Assembly: GCF_017311575.1 (NCBI RefSeq)
Contig: NZ_JAFFQY010000015.1
Location: forward strand, 1 to 34,228
Reading direction: 5' to 3'
Source of the DNA: Roseococcus thiosulfatophilus
GTDB taxonomy: Bacteria; Pseudomonadota; Alphaproteobacteria; Acetobacterales; Acetobacteraceae
DNA: 34,228 nt
The notes beneath the pieces were generated by a model. It searched no databases. It was not told the DNA's origin and was given only the letters and a program-made list of their open reading frames with translations. Below are positions 14,916 to 23,353 of the stretch, in pieces; the first letter of the stretch is position 1; every line of letters begins with the position of its first letter. The position numbers were made by a program, and so were the translations under genes.

Positions 14916-16090
14916 CCACGCCCACCCCGCTCAAGGGCCTGCGCGTCGTCGAATTCACCCACATGGTCATGGGCCCGACCGCGGGCATGGTCCTGGCCGA
15001 TCTGGGGGCCGAGGTCATCAAGGTGGAGCCTGCGCCCGAGGGCGACACGACGCGCCGCCTGACCGGCTCCGGCATCGGCTTCTACGCCGCCTTCGGGCGT
15101 GGCCGCCGCAGCCTCTGCGTGAACATGAAGGACCCGCGCGGCCGCGCGCTGGTGCATCGCCTGACCGACCGCGCCGATGTGCTGCTGGAGAATTTCCGCC
15201 CCGGCGCCATGGCCAAGCTCGGCTTCGGCCCGGAGGAACTGGCCGCCCGCAACCCGCGCCTGATCTATTGCTCCGGCAAGGGCTTCCTCCCCGGCCCCTA
15301 CGAACATCGCACCGCGCTGGACGAGGTGGTGCAGATGATGGGCGGCCTCGCCCACATGACGGGGCCGGAGGGGCGACCGCTGCGCGCGGGCTCCAGCGTC
15401 ATCGACATCATGGGCGGGCTTTCGGCGGTCATCGGCATCCTGGCCGCGCTGCGGGAACGCGAGAGCACGGGCGTGGGCGGTCAGGTGCAGGCGGGCCTCT
15501 TCGAGACGGTGGCGCTGCTGATGGCGCAGCACATGGCGCAGACCGCCATCACCGGCACGCCCCCGCCGCCCATGTCCACCCGCCTGCCGGCCTGGCCCGT
15601 CTACGACATCTTCGACACCGCCGATGGCGGGAAGGTCTTCGTGGGGGTGGTGACGGACACCTCCTGGCCCGCCTTCTGCGTGGCCTTCGGCCTGGACGAC
15701 CTGGCCGCCGACCCCACGCTGCGCACCAAGCAGCAACGCGTGGCCGAGCGCGCGCGGACCATCCCGCGCATCGCCGCCGTGCTGCGCACCTATGACAAGG
15801 CGGCGCTGATGGCGAAGTGCGAGGCGCTGGGCCTGCCCTATGCCCCCATCGGCAAGCCCGAGGACCTGTTCGAGGACCCGCACCTCAACGGCTCGGCCGG
15901 GCTGGTGCCGATGACGCTGCCCGACGGGCGGCCGGTGAAGCTGCCGGCCCTGCCCATCACGCTCGATGGCGCGCGACCCGGCGGAGCGGGTGACCTGCGC
16001 GCCCCGGGGGCCGATGGCGCGGACATCGCCGCCGAGCTCGGCTTCACCGCCGACGAAGTGGCGGAGATGCGGGCGGCAGGGATTCTGTAG
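14912..16090 (+). CDS. CaiB/BaiF (class III) CoA-transferase
   Basis: Moves CoA between acyl groups by a family III mechanism with an aspartyl-CoA intermediate. The 392-residue protein starts LKGLRVVEFTHMVMGPTAG, then ADLGAEVIKVEP and DVLLENFRPGAMAKLG, all standard for CaiB/BaiF. The likely catalytic Asp is Asp137 in RTALDEVVQMMGG, at the place of Asp169 in formyl-CoA transferase. The AFGRGRRSLCVNMKDPRGR segment covers the usual nucleotide-contact region. The ATG at 14912 overlaps the lyase stop; the frame is open far upstream inside the lyase gene, which is a shadow. With the lyase it forms an activation-cleavage pair. The acid that is activated, perhaps 3-hydroxy-3-methylglutarate or citramalate, is inferred only from the pairing. 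Confidence 0.9.
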   Translation: MTTPTPLKGLRVVEFTHMVMGPTAGMVLADLGAEVIKVEPAPEGDTTRRLTGSGIGFYAAFGRGRRSLCVNMKDPRGRALVHRLTDRADVLLENFRPGAMAKLGFGPEELAARNPRLIYCSGKGFLPGPYEHRTALDEVVQMMGGLAHMTGPEGRPLRAGSSVIDIMGGLSAVIGILAALRERESTGVGGQVQAGLFETVALLMAQHMAQTAITGTPPPPMSTRLPAWPVYDIFDTADGGKVFVGVVTDTSWPAFCVAFGLDDLAADPTLRTKQQRVAERARTIPRIAAVLRTYDKAALMAKCEALGLPYAPIGKPEDLFEDPHLNGSAGLVPMTLPDGRPVKLPALPITLDGARPGGAGDLRAPGADGADIAAELGFTADEVAEMRAAGIL

Positions 16091-16178
16091 CGGCCCTGGT
16101 TTTGCCGCCTGGTGGGGGCGTGCCTATGCTGCCACCGCCGTCGCGCCGCCATCCGGGCCGCGCCGGATGGAAGATGGG

Positions 16179-17384
16179 ATGCCTCGTTCCCCGCAGATGA
16201 ACCTGTTGCTGCTGGCGCTGGGCGCGATGTTCTTCCAGCAGACCTTTGCGGCATTGGGGCGCAACCTGCCTCCCATCATCGCGCCGGCCATCCTGGCGGA
16301 CCTCCAGCTCGATCCCGCCTGGATCGGCGTCTATGTGGGGCTGACGGCGGCGGCGGCGCTGCTGGCCCAGCTGAGCTGCGGCAGCTTCATCGTGCGCTAT
16401 GGGGCGCTGCGGGCCAGCCAGGCGGCGCTGGTCATGCTGGCGGTGGGGCTGGCGGCCGCCACGGTGGGGCCCATGGCGCTGTTCGCGCTTTCGGCCATCA
16501 TCGGCGGCGGGGGTTCGGCCATCTCCACACCGGCCAGTTCGCACCTGCTGGGGCGCTATTCGCCGCCGCGCTACGCGCCGCTGGTGTTCTCGCTGAAGCA
16601 GACGGCGGTGCCGGCGGGGCTGCTGCTGGCCGGGCTGCTGGGGCCGCTGCTGGTGGGGCTCTGGGGCTGGCGGGCGGCGATGCTGTCCGCCGCCGCCGCC
16701 TGCCTGGTCTTCGCCTTCATCCTGCAGCCGACGCGGCGTGAGTTCGATTCCGACCGGGTGCCCAGCCGCAGCTTCCACCTCTCGGACCTCGGCACCACGC
16801 TGATGGTGGTGACGAAGCGCCGCGAGTTGCGAAACCTCTCCTTCGCCTGCTTCGCCTTCAACGGGTTGCAGATGGTCTTCGTGGCCTATTTCGTGACCTA
16901 CCTGGTGGTGCTCGGCCATGGGCTGGCGGTGGCCGGGATGGTGTTCTCCATCGCGACACTGGTGGCGGTGCCGGGCCGCGTCTTCTGGGGCTGGTTCAGC
17001 AGCGCCTTCGCCGCACCGCGCGTGGTGCTGGCCTGGCTGTCCATCGGCATGGCGGCCAGCACGGTGATGATCGGGCTGGCCGGCGGGTTGGCGGGCCTCA
17101 TCCTGCTCGGCCTGGCGGCGGTGGCGTTGAGCGCCACCGTCCTGTCCTGGCACGGCGTGCTGCTGGCCGAAGCCGCGCGCCTCGCGCCCGAGGGCATGCG
17201 CGGCGCGGCCACGGGGGGCGTGCTCTCCTTTGGGCAATTGGGCGCACTGACCATGCCGCTGTTCTACGCGGCGGTGCTGAGCCTTTCGGGCAGCCACGCG
17301 CTGGGCTTCATCCTGTGCGGGCTGCCCTGCCTGGTCGTGGGCGTCATCATGCTGCTGCGGGGCGGGGAACCGCCCGCGCCATAA
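16179..17384 (+). CDS. MFS transporter
   Basis: Major facilitator superfamily permease, about 401 residues, twelve hydrophobic segments; substrate unknown. The first helix is NLLLLALGAMFFQQTFAALG. The TM4-TM5 region GGGGSAISTPASSHLLGRYSPP and SLKQTAVPAGLLLAG is typical of the YNFM/CynX-like MFS members that import small organic or inorganic anions, though this is a weak resemblance. A cytoplasmic linker (QPTRREFDSDRVPSRSFH) divides the halves. I use the ATG at 16179 (GGATGG upstream); an ATG at 16167 is also possible. It lies 88 bases after the CoA-transferase in the same direction, so it could belong to the same unit, and it converges on the TerB-like gene. Confidence 0.85.
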   Translation: MPRSPQMNLLLLALGAMFFQQTFAALGRNLPPIIAPAILADLQLDPAWIGVYVGLTAAAALLAQLSCGSFIVRYGALRASQAALVMLAVGLAAATVGPMALFALSAIIGGGGSAISTPASSHLLGRYSPPRYAPLVFSLKQTAVPAGLLLAGLLGPLLVGLWGWRAAMLSAAAACLVFAFILQPTRREFDSDRVPSRSFHLSDLGTTLMVVTKRRELRNLSFACFAFNGLQMVFVAYFVTYLVVLGHGLAVAGMVFSIATLVAVPGRVFWGWFSSAFAAPRVVLAWLSIGMAASTVMIGLAGGLAGLILLGLAAVALSATVLSWHGVLLAEAARLAPEGMRGAATGGVLSFGQLGALTMPLFYAAVLSLSGSHALGFILCGLPCLVVGVIMLLRGGEPPAP

Positions 17385-17438
17385 TTCACCTGGAGGCGCC
17401 CTCCGAGTCGCCGGGCGATGCCGCCCCGCGTGAAAACG

Positions 17439-17858
17439 CTACAGCACCTGATACCGGGCACGGGCCGCGCGCTCGATCGCGCCGGCCACCAGGCGGTCCA
17501 GTTCAAGGCCGATCCGCAAATGCTGCAGCATCTGCAACTCCTCCTGCGAGGCGTCGCCATTGGCGGCCGCCACGTCGCAGGCCAGCAGATAGGCCGTCTC
17601 GCGCAGGCGGGGCGGCAGGGCCTCGCGGATCAGGTCGAAGGCGCGGTCCAGCCCGTCGGAGCGTTGCAGCAGGGGCAGGCAGGCCTCGGTGCTGCGCGCG
17701 ACCTCGTCCGGGGCGAGTTCGGCGAAGGCCGGCAGGTCCTGGATCAGGCGCGTCATCTGCGCCAGTTCCTGGTCGTCCACCTGGCCTCCGGCCGCCGCCA
17801 TCAGCAGCATGGAACAGATCAGCGCCTGCTGGGGGGAAAGCTGTTCGGGGATGTTCAT
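17439..17858 (-). CDS. TerB-like protein
   Basis: A 139-residue all-helical protein resembling the TerB/DjlA-N domain family: ALICSMLLMAAAGGQVDDQELAQM is the metal-binding-like first helix pair with conserved Asp/Glu residues, and LACDVAAANGDASQEELQML is the second, pseudo-symmetric half. The same double acidic pattern occurs in TerB, a protein linked to tellurite resistance and membrane-associated stress complexes, but no other ter genes are present, so the family name says little about its job. It begins five bases after the helicase gene ends and is almost surely cotranscribed with it. Confidence 0.8.
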   Translation of the reverse strand: MNIPEQLSPQQALICSMLLMAAAGGQVDDQELAQMTRLIQDLPAFAELAPDEVARSTEACLPLLQRSDGLDRAFDLIREALPPRLRETAYLLACDVAAANGDASQEELQMLQHLRIGLELDRLVAGAIERAARARYQVL

Positions 17859-17862
17859 GCCC

Positions 17863-20628
17863 TCACCCTTGCAACAGATCGCGGGTTTGCGCCACCGCTT
17901 CCGCCAGGCTGACGCGCCGGGCTACGACGCCCTCGGGCAAGGCGGCCAGGATGCGCGAGGGGCAGGCGCGGTCCAGCAGCACGAAGACCCCGCGGTCATC
18001 GGCGCGGCGAATCAGCCGGCCGAAGGCCTGTCGGAGCTTGTGGCGGGCATGAGCGTCGTCATGCCCTTGCGGATCACCTTCGGAAAGGTGCAGGCGGCGT
18101 TCGCGGTGCAGGATGGTGCGGCGCGGCCAGGGCACGCGGTCAAAGACCAGCAGGCGCAGCGCGCGGCCGGGCACGTCCACCCCGTCGCGCATGGCATCGG
18201 TGCCGAGCAGGCAGGCATCCTCCTCGGCGCGGAAGATGTCCACCAGCGTGGCATTGTCCATCGCGTCCACATGCTGGGCGTAGAGCGGGATGCCGCGGGC
18301 CTCCAGCGCGGGGGCGATGCGTGCCGCCACCTCGCGCAGGCGGCGGATGGCGGTGAAGAGGCCGAGCGCCCCGCCGCCCGCCGCCGTGAACAGCTGCTGC
18401 ATCGCGCCGGCGACCGGCCCGGCGTTGCGGCTGTCCACATCGGTGATGACGAAGGCGCGGGTATTGGCGGCATAGTCGAAGGGCGAGGGCACGGCCGCGC
18501 GCAGGGCCGGCAGGGGCAGGTGGACGGCGCCGCTGCGGGCTTCCGCCACGCGCCAGGCGGCCTCCGGGTCGTCGCGCTTCGCGGCATCGGTCAGCGTGGC
18601 GGAGGTGACGAGAAGCCCATGCGCCGGCGCCGCCACCGCCTGGGCGAAGGGGATGGAGGGGTCCAGCCAATGTCGGTGCAGCCCCGCATCCACGTCGCGC
18701 CCGTCGCGCCGGTCGAGTTGCAGCCATTCGACCATGACGGGGCGCTGCCCGGGCTCGCGCGCCGGCTCGGCGAGGCTTGCCAGCATGGCGCGCCAGGCGG
18801 CGAGCGGGATCAGGGCGCGGCGCTCGATCCCGCGCTGGGCGGTTTCCAGGCGGATGCGTTCGCCGGCCTCGGTGTCGGGGTCTTCCTCACCGGCTTCCAG
18901 GCGCGCGGCGATGCGGTCGCGGAGGGTGGTCAACGGCTCCTCCAGCCGGGCCAGGGCGCGGGCCAGGGCAGCGCCCGCCTCCGCCAGAGCCTCGCCCACC
19001 GGGTGCAAATCCACTTCCAGCGTATAGCCCTCGTCGCGCTCGGCGCGGGCCAGGACCTGGGCGCGGACCTCGCGCAGGAAGGTCTCGCTGACATTCTCCG
19101 TGGGGGTTTCGTCGGTCAGGCGGCCGAACCAGCCGGCGGGGGGCAGGGCGCGGGCGGCCTGGAGCGTGGCCTCCAGCGGCGCCAGCAGGTCCGGGATGTC
19201 GCCCGCCAGCTCCTCGATGCGGCGCTGCAAGCCCTTGGCGCGGGAACGGCCGCCCTCGGCCCCCAGCAGCCAGCGGCGCAGCTCCGACGCCTCCATGCCC
19301 GAGAACTCGGCCGAGAAGGCGCCATCGGCGGCGTCGAAGAGGTGGTGGCCCTCGTCGAAGACATAGCGGGTGGGGCGGCTGTCCTCGCCGCCGCCCAGCG
19401 CGGCCTGCACCATCACCAGCGCGTGGTTGGCCACCACCAGCCGCGCCTGCCGCGCGCGGCGGATGGAATGCTCGACGAAGCATTTCCGGTAATGCGCGCA
19501 GGCCGAGCGGATGCACTCGCCCCGCCGGTCCGCCAAATTGGCGAAGCTGCCGGGCGGGAACAGCTCGGCCAGCCAGCCGGGGAAGTCGCCGCCCTGGATG
19601 TCGCCATCGCGGGTGGCGCCGGCCCAGCGCGCGACCAGCGCCAGCGGCAGGGTGAGGCTGCGGATGTTCAGCTGGCCGAGCGCCTCGTCGAAGTTCAGCA
19701 GGCAGAGGTAGTTTTCCCGACCCTTGCGGACGGCCACACGCTGGCGGCGTTCCTCGGGGTCGGGGAAGAGGCGCACCAGCTCCTGGTCGATCTGCCGCTG
19801 GAGGTTGCGCGTGTAGGTGCTGAGCCAGACGGGCGCGCCGTTGCGCTCGGCCCAGAGGCTGGCCGGCGCGATGTAGCCCAGCGTCTTGCCGGTGCCGGTG
19901 CCGGCCTCCGCGAGGACGATATGGGGGGACCCTTCCGCCTCGCGCGGGGCGAAGGCGGCCGCGGCGGCCGAGGCGAAGTCCCCCTGCTGCGGGCGTTGCT
20001 CGGCGCCGGGGCCCAGCATCTCGGCCAGGCGCCGGCGGGCGTCATTGGGTGGGACCGGATGGCTGGAGGGCGGGGGGAGGGGGGCGGTTTCCTCCCACTC
20101 CGCCAGGCGCCGCCAGGCCTTGAAGGCGTCGCGCGAGGGGCGGGGGTCCGCCTGGCCGAGTGCGGCCAGCACCCCCGGCGCCCAGGACCATCCGGCCTGG
20201 TCGAGTTGGGCGGCCATGCCGGCGGCATCGCGCGCGGAGGGGTGGGGCGCTTCATCGGCCAGGTAGCGCAGCAGGCGGGCGGCGATGTCGGGCAGCAGGG
20301 CGGCGGCGGCCGCGTCATCGGCGGGTGGTGGGAGGTCGAGCGCCAGGGCCAGGCCGCGCGCGGTGGGCGGGGCGTTCTGCGCGGGGCGCGCGAAGGCGAA
20401 CAGCTCCAGCAGGTCGAAAGCGTCGAGGAAGCGGGGCAGTTCCAGCCTTCGCGCGGTGGCCGGCGCGTGAACGAGGATGGGCGGCGGCATCTCGGCCAGC
20501 GTCTCGGCGATGCGCGGGCCGGTCAGGACCATCAGCTCGCCATCCGGCGTCAGCAGCGTGGCGCGGCCATGCGCCGCGACCAGGGCGGGGGCATCGGGCA
20601 GCAGCAGGCGGGGGGTGGGGCGGGCCAT
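17863..20628 (-). CDS. DinG/XPD-type iron-sulfur ATP-dependent DNA helicase
   Basis: Superfamily 2, 5'-3' DNA helicase of the DinG/YoaA group, 921 residues. Walker A is LAEAGTGTGKTLGY (239-252). The 4Fe-4S cluster cysteines are Cys309 (NYLCLLN), Cys372 (GECIRS), Cys377 (SACAHY) and Cys383 (RKCFVE). VVANHALVM precedes Walker B, which reads FDEGHH (424-429) instead of DEAH. Motifs V and VI near the C-terminus are CLLGTDAMRDGVDVPG and RQAFGRLIRRADDRG. These enzymes unwind R-loops and repair intermediates. The N-terminal 200 residues precede the helicase core and include a stretch (FDLLELFAFARP, GLALALDL) that faintly recalls the DnaQ-type exonuclease attached to some DinG proteins, without its acidic residues. 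The gene diverges from tRNA-Arg and reads into the TerB-like gene. Confidence 0.92.
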   Translation of the reverse strand: MARPTPRLLLPDAPALVAAHGRATLLTPDGELMVLTGPRIAETLAEMPPPILVHAPATARRLELPRFLDAFDLLELFAFARPAQNAPPTARGLALALDLPPPADDAAAAALLPDIAARLLRYLADEAPHPSARDAAGMAAQLDQAGWSWAPGVLAALGQADPRPSRDAFKAWRRLAEWEETAPLPPPSSHPVPPNDARRRLAEMLGPGAEQRPQQGDFASAAAAAFAPREAEGSPHIVLAEAGTGTGKTLGYIAPASLWAERNGAPVWLSTYTRNLQRQIDQELVRLFPDPEERRQRVAVRKGRENYLCLLNFDEALGQLNIRSLTLPLALVARWAGATRDGDIQGGDFPGWLAELFPPGSFANLADRRGECIRSACAHYRKCFVEHSIRRARQARLVVANHALVMVQAALGGGEDSRPTRYVFDEGHHLFDAADGAFSAEFSGMEASELRRWLLGAEGGRSRAKGLQRRIEELAGDIPDLLAPLEATLQAARALPPAGWFGRLTDETPTENVSETFLREVRAQVLARAERDEGYTLEVDLHPVGEALAEAGAALARALARLEEPLTTLRDRIAARLEAGEEDPDTEAGERIRLETAQRGIERRALIPLAAWRAMLASLAEPAREPGQRPVMVEWLQLDRRDGRDVDAGLHRHWLDPSIPFAQAVAAPAHGLLVTSATLTDAAKRDDPEAAWRVAEARSGAVHLPLPALRAAVPSPFDYAANTRAFVITDVDSRNAGPVAGAMQQLFTAAGGGALGLFTAIRRLREVAARIAPALEARGIPLYAQHVDAMDNATLVDIFRAEEDACLLGTDAMRDGVDVPGRALRLLVFDRVPWPRRTILHRERRLHLSEGDPQGHDDAHARHKLRQAFGRLIRRADDRGVFVLLDRACPSRILAALPEGVVARRVSLAEAVAQTRDLLQG

Positions 20629-20715
20629 GGGTCAGCCCGTTATGCGCCGCGTGGCCGGCCGCGCCAACGTGGCGGGTTTTGCGGGGGCGCGGGAAGTGCT
20701 ATTTCCCGCGGCGGC

Positions 20716-20789
20716 GTCTCCGTAGCTCAGCCGGATAGAGCACCAGATTCCTAATCTGGGGGCCGTGGGTTCGAATCCCGCCGGGGACA
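20716..20789 (+). tRNA. tRNA-Arg (anticodon CCT)
   Basis: A 74-base cloverleaf. Acceptor GTCTCCG pairs with CGGGGAC (20782-20788) with one G-U. The D-arm is GCTC...GAGC. The anticodon arm is CCAGA-TTCCTAA-TCTGG with anticodon CCT, reading AGG. The T-arm is GTGGG-TTCGAAT-CCCGC. Discriminator A is at 20789. CCA is not encoded. AGG is a rare codon in this GC-rich genome. Confidence 0.96.
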
Positions 20790-20792
20790 TGC

Positions 20793-20873
20793 CTTCCCAA
20801 ACACATCGGACATGATCGCGCGACAGAGCCGAGCGGCCCCGCGTCAGAAAATCATGATGTCCGGTGCAGGAAG
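20793..20873. repeat. Imperfect hairpin between convergent tRNA genes
   Basis: Outer arms CTTCC (20793-20797) and GGAAG (20869-20873). Inner arms CGGACATGAT (20807-20816) and ATC-atg-ATGTCCG (20851-20863) pair over ten bases with a 3-base bulge. It lies between the 3' ends of two facing tRNA genes and could stop transcription from both sides. Confidence 0.5.
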
Positions 20874-20878
20874 GGGAG

Positions 20879-20954
<76 letters not shown>

Positions 20955-21069
20955 CCTTGGGTGGACGCGGCTATAGCCCCCCTCGAAACAGCCCGCAAGC
21001 CCACCCTCGCCCTTTCCTGCAAAGAGGCGGACGGGTAGTTTGCGCCGCACCAATCGAGGATGAGGCACG

Positions 21070-21780
21070 ATGCGAAAGGTCTACCCCGACGCGACGGCGG
21101 CACTGGCTGGCCTGTTGCGTGACGACATGGTGATCCATTCCGGCGGCTTCGGCCTCTGTGGCATCCCCGACATCCTGATCGACGCGGTGCGCGATTCGGG
21201 GGTGAAGGGCCTGACCGTCGTCTCCAACAATGCCGGCATCGATGATGTGGGCCTGGGCCGCCTGCTCCGCACCCGCCAGATCAAGAAGATGATCGCGAGC
21301 TATGTGGGCGAGAATGCCGAGTTCGCCCGGCAGTTCCTGGCCGGCGAACTCGAGATCGAGTTCAACCCCCAGGGCACGCTGGCCGAGCGCATCCGCGCCG
21401 GCGGCGCCGGCATCCCGGCCTTCTACACCAAGACCGGCGTCGGCACCGCGGTGGCGGAAGGCAAGCCCACCGCCGAATTCGACGGCGAGACCTATGTGAT
21501 GGAACGCGGCATCATGGCCGACCTCGCCCTGGTCCATGCCTGGATGGGCGACCATGAGGGTAACCTCGTCTACCGGCGCACCGCGCGGAACTTCAATCCG
21601 ATGATGGCCACCGCGGCCCGCATGACGGTGGCGCAGGTCGAGCATCTGGTGCATCCCGGCGAGATCGACCCCGATCACATCGTGACGCCCGGCATCTTCG
21701 TGAAGCGCCTCATCCAGGTGCCGCCCGGCTACGAGAAGCGCATCGAGAACCGCACCGTCCGCCCCCGCGAAGCGGCCTGA
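21070..21780 (+). CDS. scoA: 3-oxoacid CoA-transferase subunit A
   Basis: Alpha subunit of a class I CoA-transferase of the succinyl-CoA:3-ketoacid type, which activates acetoacetate to acetoacetyl-CoA. The 236-residue protein has the family signature SGGFGLCGIPDILI (24-37), VSNNAGIDDVGLGRLL, ASYVGENAEF, YVMERGIMADLALVHAW and FNPMMATAA. GAGG lies near the ATG at 21070. scoB follows 15 bases after the stop with AAGGAGA upstream, and the two subunits form the active complex. Succinyl-CoA as the donor is the family default, not shown by the sequence. Confidence 0.93.
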   Translation: MRKVYPDATAALAGLLRDDMVIHSGGFGLCGIPDILIDAVRDSGVKGLTVVSNNAGIDDVGLGRLLRTRQIKKMIASYVGENAEFARQFLAGELEIEFNPQGTLAERIRAGGAGIPAFYTKTGVGTAVAEGKPTAEFDGETYVMERGIMADLALVHAWMGDHEGNLVYRRTARNFNPMMATAARMTVAQVEHLVHPGEIDPDHIVTPGIFVKRLIQVPPGYEKRIENRTVRPREAA

Positions 21781-21795
21781 GGAAAGGAGACGACC

Positions 21796-22446
21796 ATGCC
21801 CTGGACCCGTGACCAGATGGCCGCCCGCGCCGCGCGTGAGCTGGAGGACGGCTTCTACGTCAATCTCGGCATCGGCATTCCGACGCTGGTGGCCAACCAC
21901 ATCCCCTCCGGCATCTCCGTGCAGCTGCAAAGCGAAAACGGCATGCTGGGCATCGGTCCCTTCCCCGAGGAAGGCTCCGAAGACCCGGACGTGATCAACG
22001 CCGGCAAGCAGACCGTCTCGATGCTGCCCACCACCAGCATCTTCAGCAGCGCCGACAGCTTCGCCATGATCCGTGGCGGCCACATTGATCTGTCCATCCT
22101 GGGCGCGCTTCAGGTGGCGGCCAATGGCGACCTCGCCAACTGGATGATCCCCGGCAAGATGGTGAAGGGCATGGGCGGGGCCATGGACCTCGTCGCCGGC
22201 GTCAAGCGCGTGATCGTGCTGATGGAGCACACCGCCGGCGGCAAGCCCAAGCTGCTGAAGGAATGCGCCCTGCCGCTGACCGGCCAGCGCGTGGTGGACA
22301 TGGTGGTGACGGACATGGCGGTGTTCTCCATCGCCCGCCGCGGCCCCACGGATCTGCGCCTGGTGGAACTCGCCCCCGGCGTCAGCCTCGATGAGCTGCG
22401 CGCGGCCACCGAGGCCGAGTTCACCGTGGCGCTCGAACACGCCTGA
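21796..22446 (+). CDS. scoB: 3-oxoacid CoA-transferase subunit B
   Basis: Beta subunit carrying the catalytic glutamate, 216 residues. Glu47 in [12 protein letters not shown] is the residue that forms the glutamyl-CoA thioester in this family. [15 protein letters not shown] precedes it, and [33 protein letters not shown] and [12 protein letters not shown] follow as expected. The ribosome-binding site is AAGGAG in the short gap after scoA. It ends facing phbB with a shared hairpin between, so acetoacetate activation and acetoacetyl-CoA reduction sit side by side. Confidence 0.94.
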   Translation: MPWTRDQMAARAARELEDGFYVNLGIGIPTLVANHIPSGISVQLQSENGMLGIGPFPEEGSEDPDVINAGKQTVSMLPTTSIFSSADSFAMIRGGHIDLSILGALQVAANGDLANWMIPGKMVKGMGGAMDLVAGVKRVIVLMEHTAGGKPKLLKECALPLTGQRVVDMVVTDMAVFSIARRGPTDLRLVELAPGVSLDELRAATEAEFTVALEHA

Positions 22447-22453
22447 ACGCGCA

Positions 22454-22481
22454 TGGCCCCTGGCGCCATCGCCAGGGGCCA
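22454..22481. terminator. 12-bp hairpin between convergent scoB and phbB
   Basis: Perfect stem TGGCCCCTGGCG (22454-22465) and CGCCAGGGGCCA (22470-22481) with loop CCAT, seven bases after scoB and eight before the end of phbB. No T-tract on either side, but position and stability suggest a bidirectional terminator or 3' end stabiliser. Confidence 0.7.
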
Positions 22482-22489
22482 CGCCACCC

Positions 22490-23212
22490 TCAGTACATGT
22501 GCTGCCCGCCATTGATGGACAGCGTGCTGCCGGTGATGAAGTCCGCCTCATCGGCCGTCAGGAACACCACGCCGCGGGCGATGTCATCAGCCGTGCCGAG
22601 ACGCCCGCGCGGGATCCGCGCCACGATCTTCTCCAGCACATCGGCCGGCACGGCGCGCACCATCTCCGTGTCCACATAGCCGGGTGCGATGGCGTTCACG
22701 GTGACCTGCGCGCGGGCGCCTTCCTGCGCCAGCGCCTTGGTGAAGCCATGGATGCCGGATTTGGCGGCGGCGTAGTTCACCTGGCCCAGCTGCCCCGCCT
22801 GGCCGTTGATGGAACCGATGTTGACGATGCGCCCGAACTTGCGCCCCGTCATGCCGTCCCACACCGCCTTGCACATGTTGAAGCAGGAGCCGAGGTTGGT
22901 ATCTATCACGGCGTCCCACATCTCGCGCGTCTGCTTGCGCAGCATGGCGTCGCGCGTGATGCCGGCATTGTTCACCAGGATCTCGACGGGGCCGTGCTCG
23001 GCCTCGATGCGCTTCACCGCCTCCACGCAGGCGTCGAAGTCGCTCACGTCGAACTTGGCGACGGGAATGCCCGTCTCGGCGGAAAAGGCCCGCGCGGCCT
23101 CGTCATTCCCGCCATAGGTCGCCACCACCTTCCGCCCGGCGGCCATGAGCCCCTTGCTGATCGCGGCGCCAATGCCGCGCGTGCCCCCCGTCACCACCGC
23201 CAGACGTGCCAT
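22490..23212 (-). CDS. phbB: Acetoacetyl-CoA reductase
   Basis: NADPH-dependent short-chain dehydrogenase that reduces acetoacetyl-CoA to (R)-3-hydroxybutyryl-CoA for polyhydroxybutyrate. The 240-residue protein has the cofactor motif VVTGGTRGIG (7-15), NNAGITRD (81-88), Asn106, and the catalytic Ser134, Tyr147 and Lys151 (GSINGQ, VNYAAAKSG). The PhaB/PhbB signatures ITRDAMLRK and GSTLSINGGQHMY separate it from FabG. No phaA or phaC lies in this window. It is a single gene, convergent with scoAB, with metW ending 141 bases upstream on the same strand. Confidence 0.93.
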   Translation of the reverse strand: MARLAVVTGGTRGIGAAISKGLMAAGRKVVATYGGNDEAARAFSAETGIPVAKFDVSDFDACVEAVKRIEAEHGPVEILVNNAGITRDAMLRKQTREMWDAVIDTNLGSCFNMCKAVWDGMTGRKFGRIVNIGSINGQAGQLGQVNYAAAKSGIHGFTKALAQEGARAQVTVNAIAPGYVDTEMVRAVPADVLEKIVARIPRGRLGTADDIARGVVFLTADEADFITGSTLSINGGQHMY

Positions 23213-23255
23213 GCTTCTTGTCCTTCCCTGTCGTGCCTCGCAGGCCCCTCCGTCA

Positions 23256-23272
23256 CGCCCCTTCGTGGGGCG
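23256..23272. repeat. Short GC hairpin upstream of phbB
   Basis: CGCCCC-TTCGT-GGGGCG lies about 45 bases upstream of the phbB start, between metW and phbB. It could affect the phbB leader or be a terminator remnant; no T-tract. Confidence 0.35.
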
Positions 23273-23327
23273 CGTCCGGCTGGACAGGGCGATGCTAGAC
23301 GATCAAGGACCGGCAGGACCACGATTT

Positions 23328-23344
23328 CCGCCGCCAGGCGGCGG
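23328..23344 (-). terminator. Possible terminator after metW
   Basis: CCGCCG (23328-23333) and CGGCGG (23339-23344) with a 5-base loop, ten bases beyond the metW stop on the minus strand, followed by AAATCG rather than a T-tract. A weak call based on position. Confidence 0.4.
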
Positions 23345-23353
23345 GCGGCGTGG

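Noticed and set aside
17439-17858. Tellurite resistance locus
   Set aside because: Only a TerB-like domain is present, next to a helicase; no terC, terD, terZ or tehAB genes are seen.
17689-20754. 1021-codon plus-strand open frame
   Set aside because: Antisense to the DinG-type helicase and runs into tRNA-Arg; no recognisable domain.
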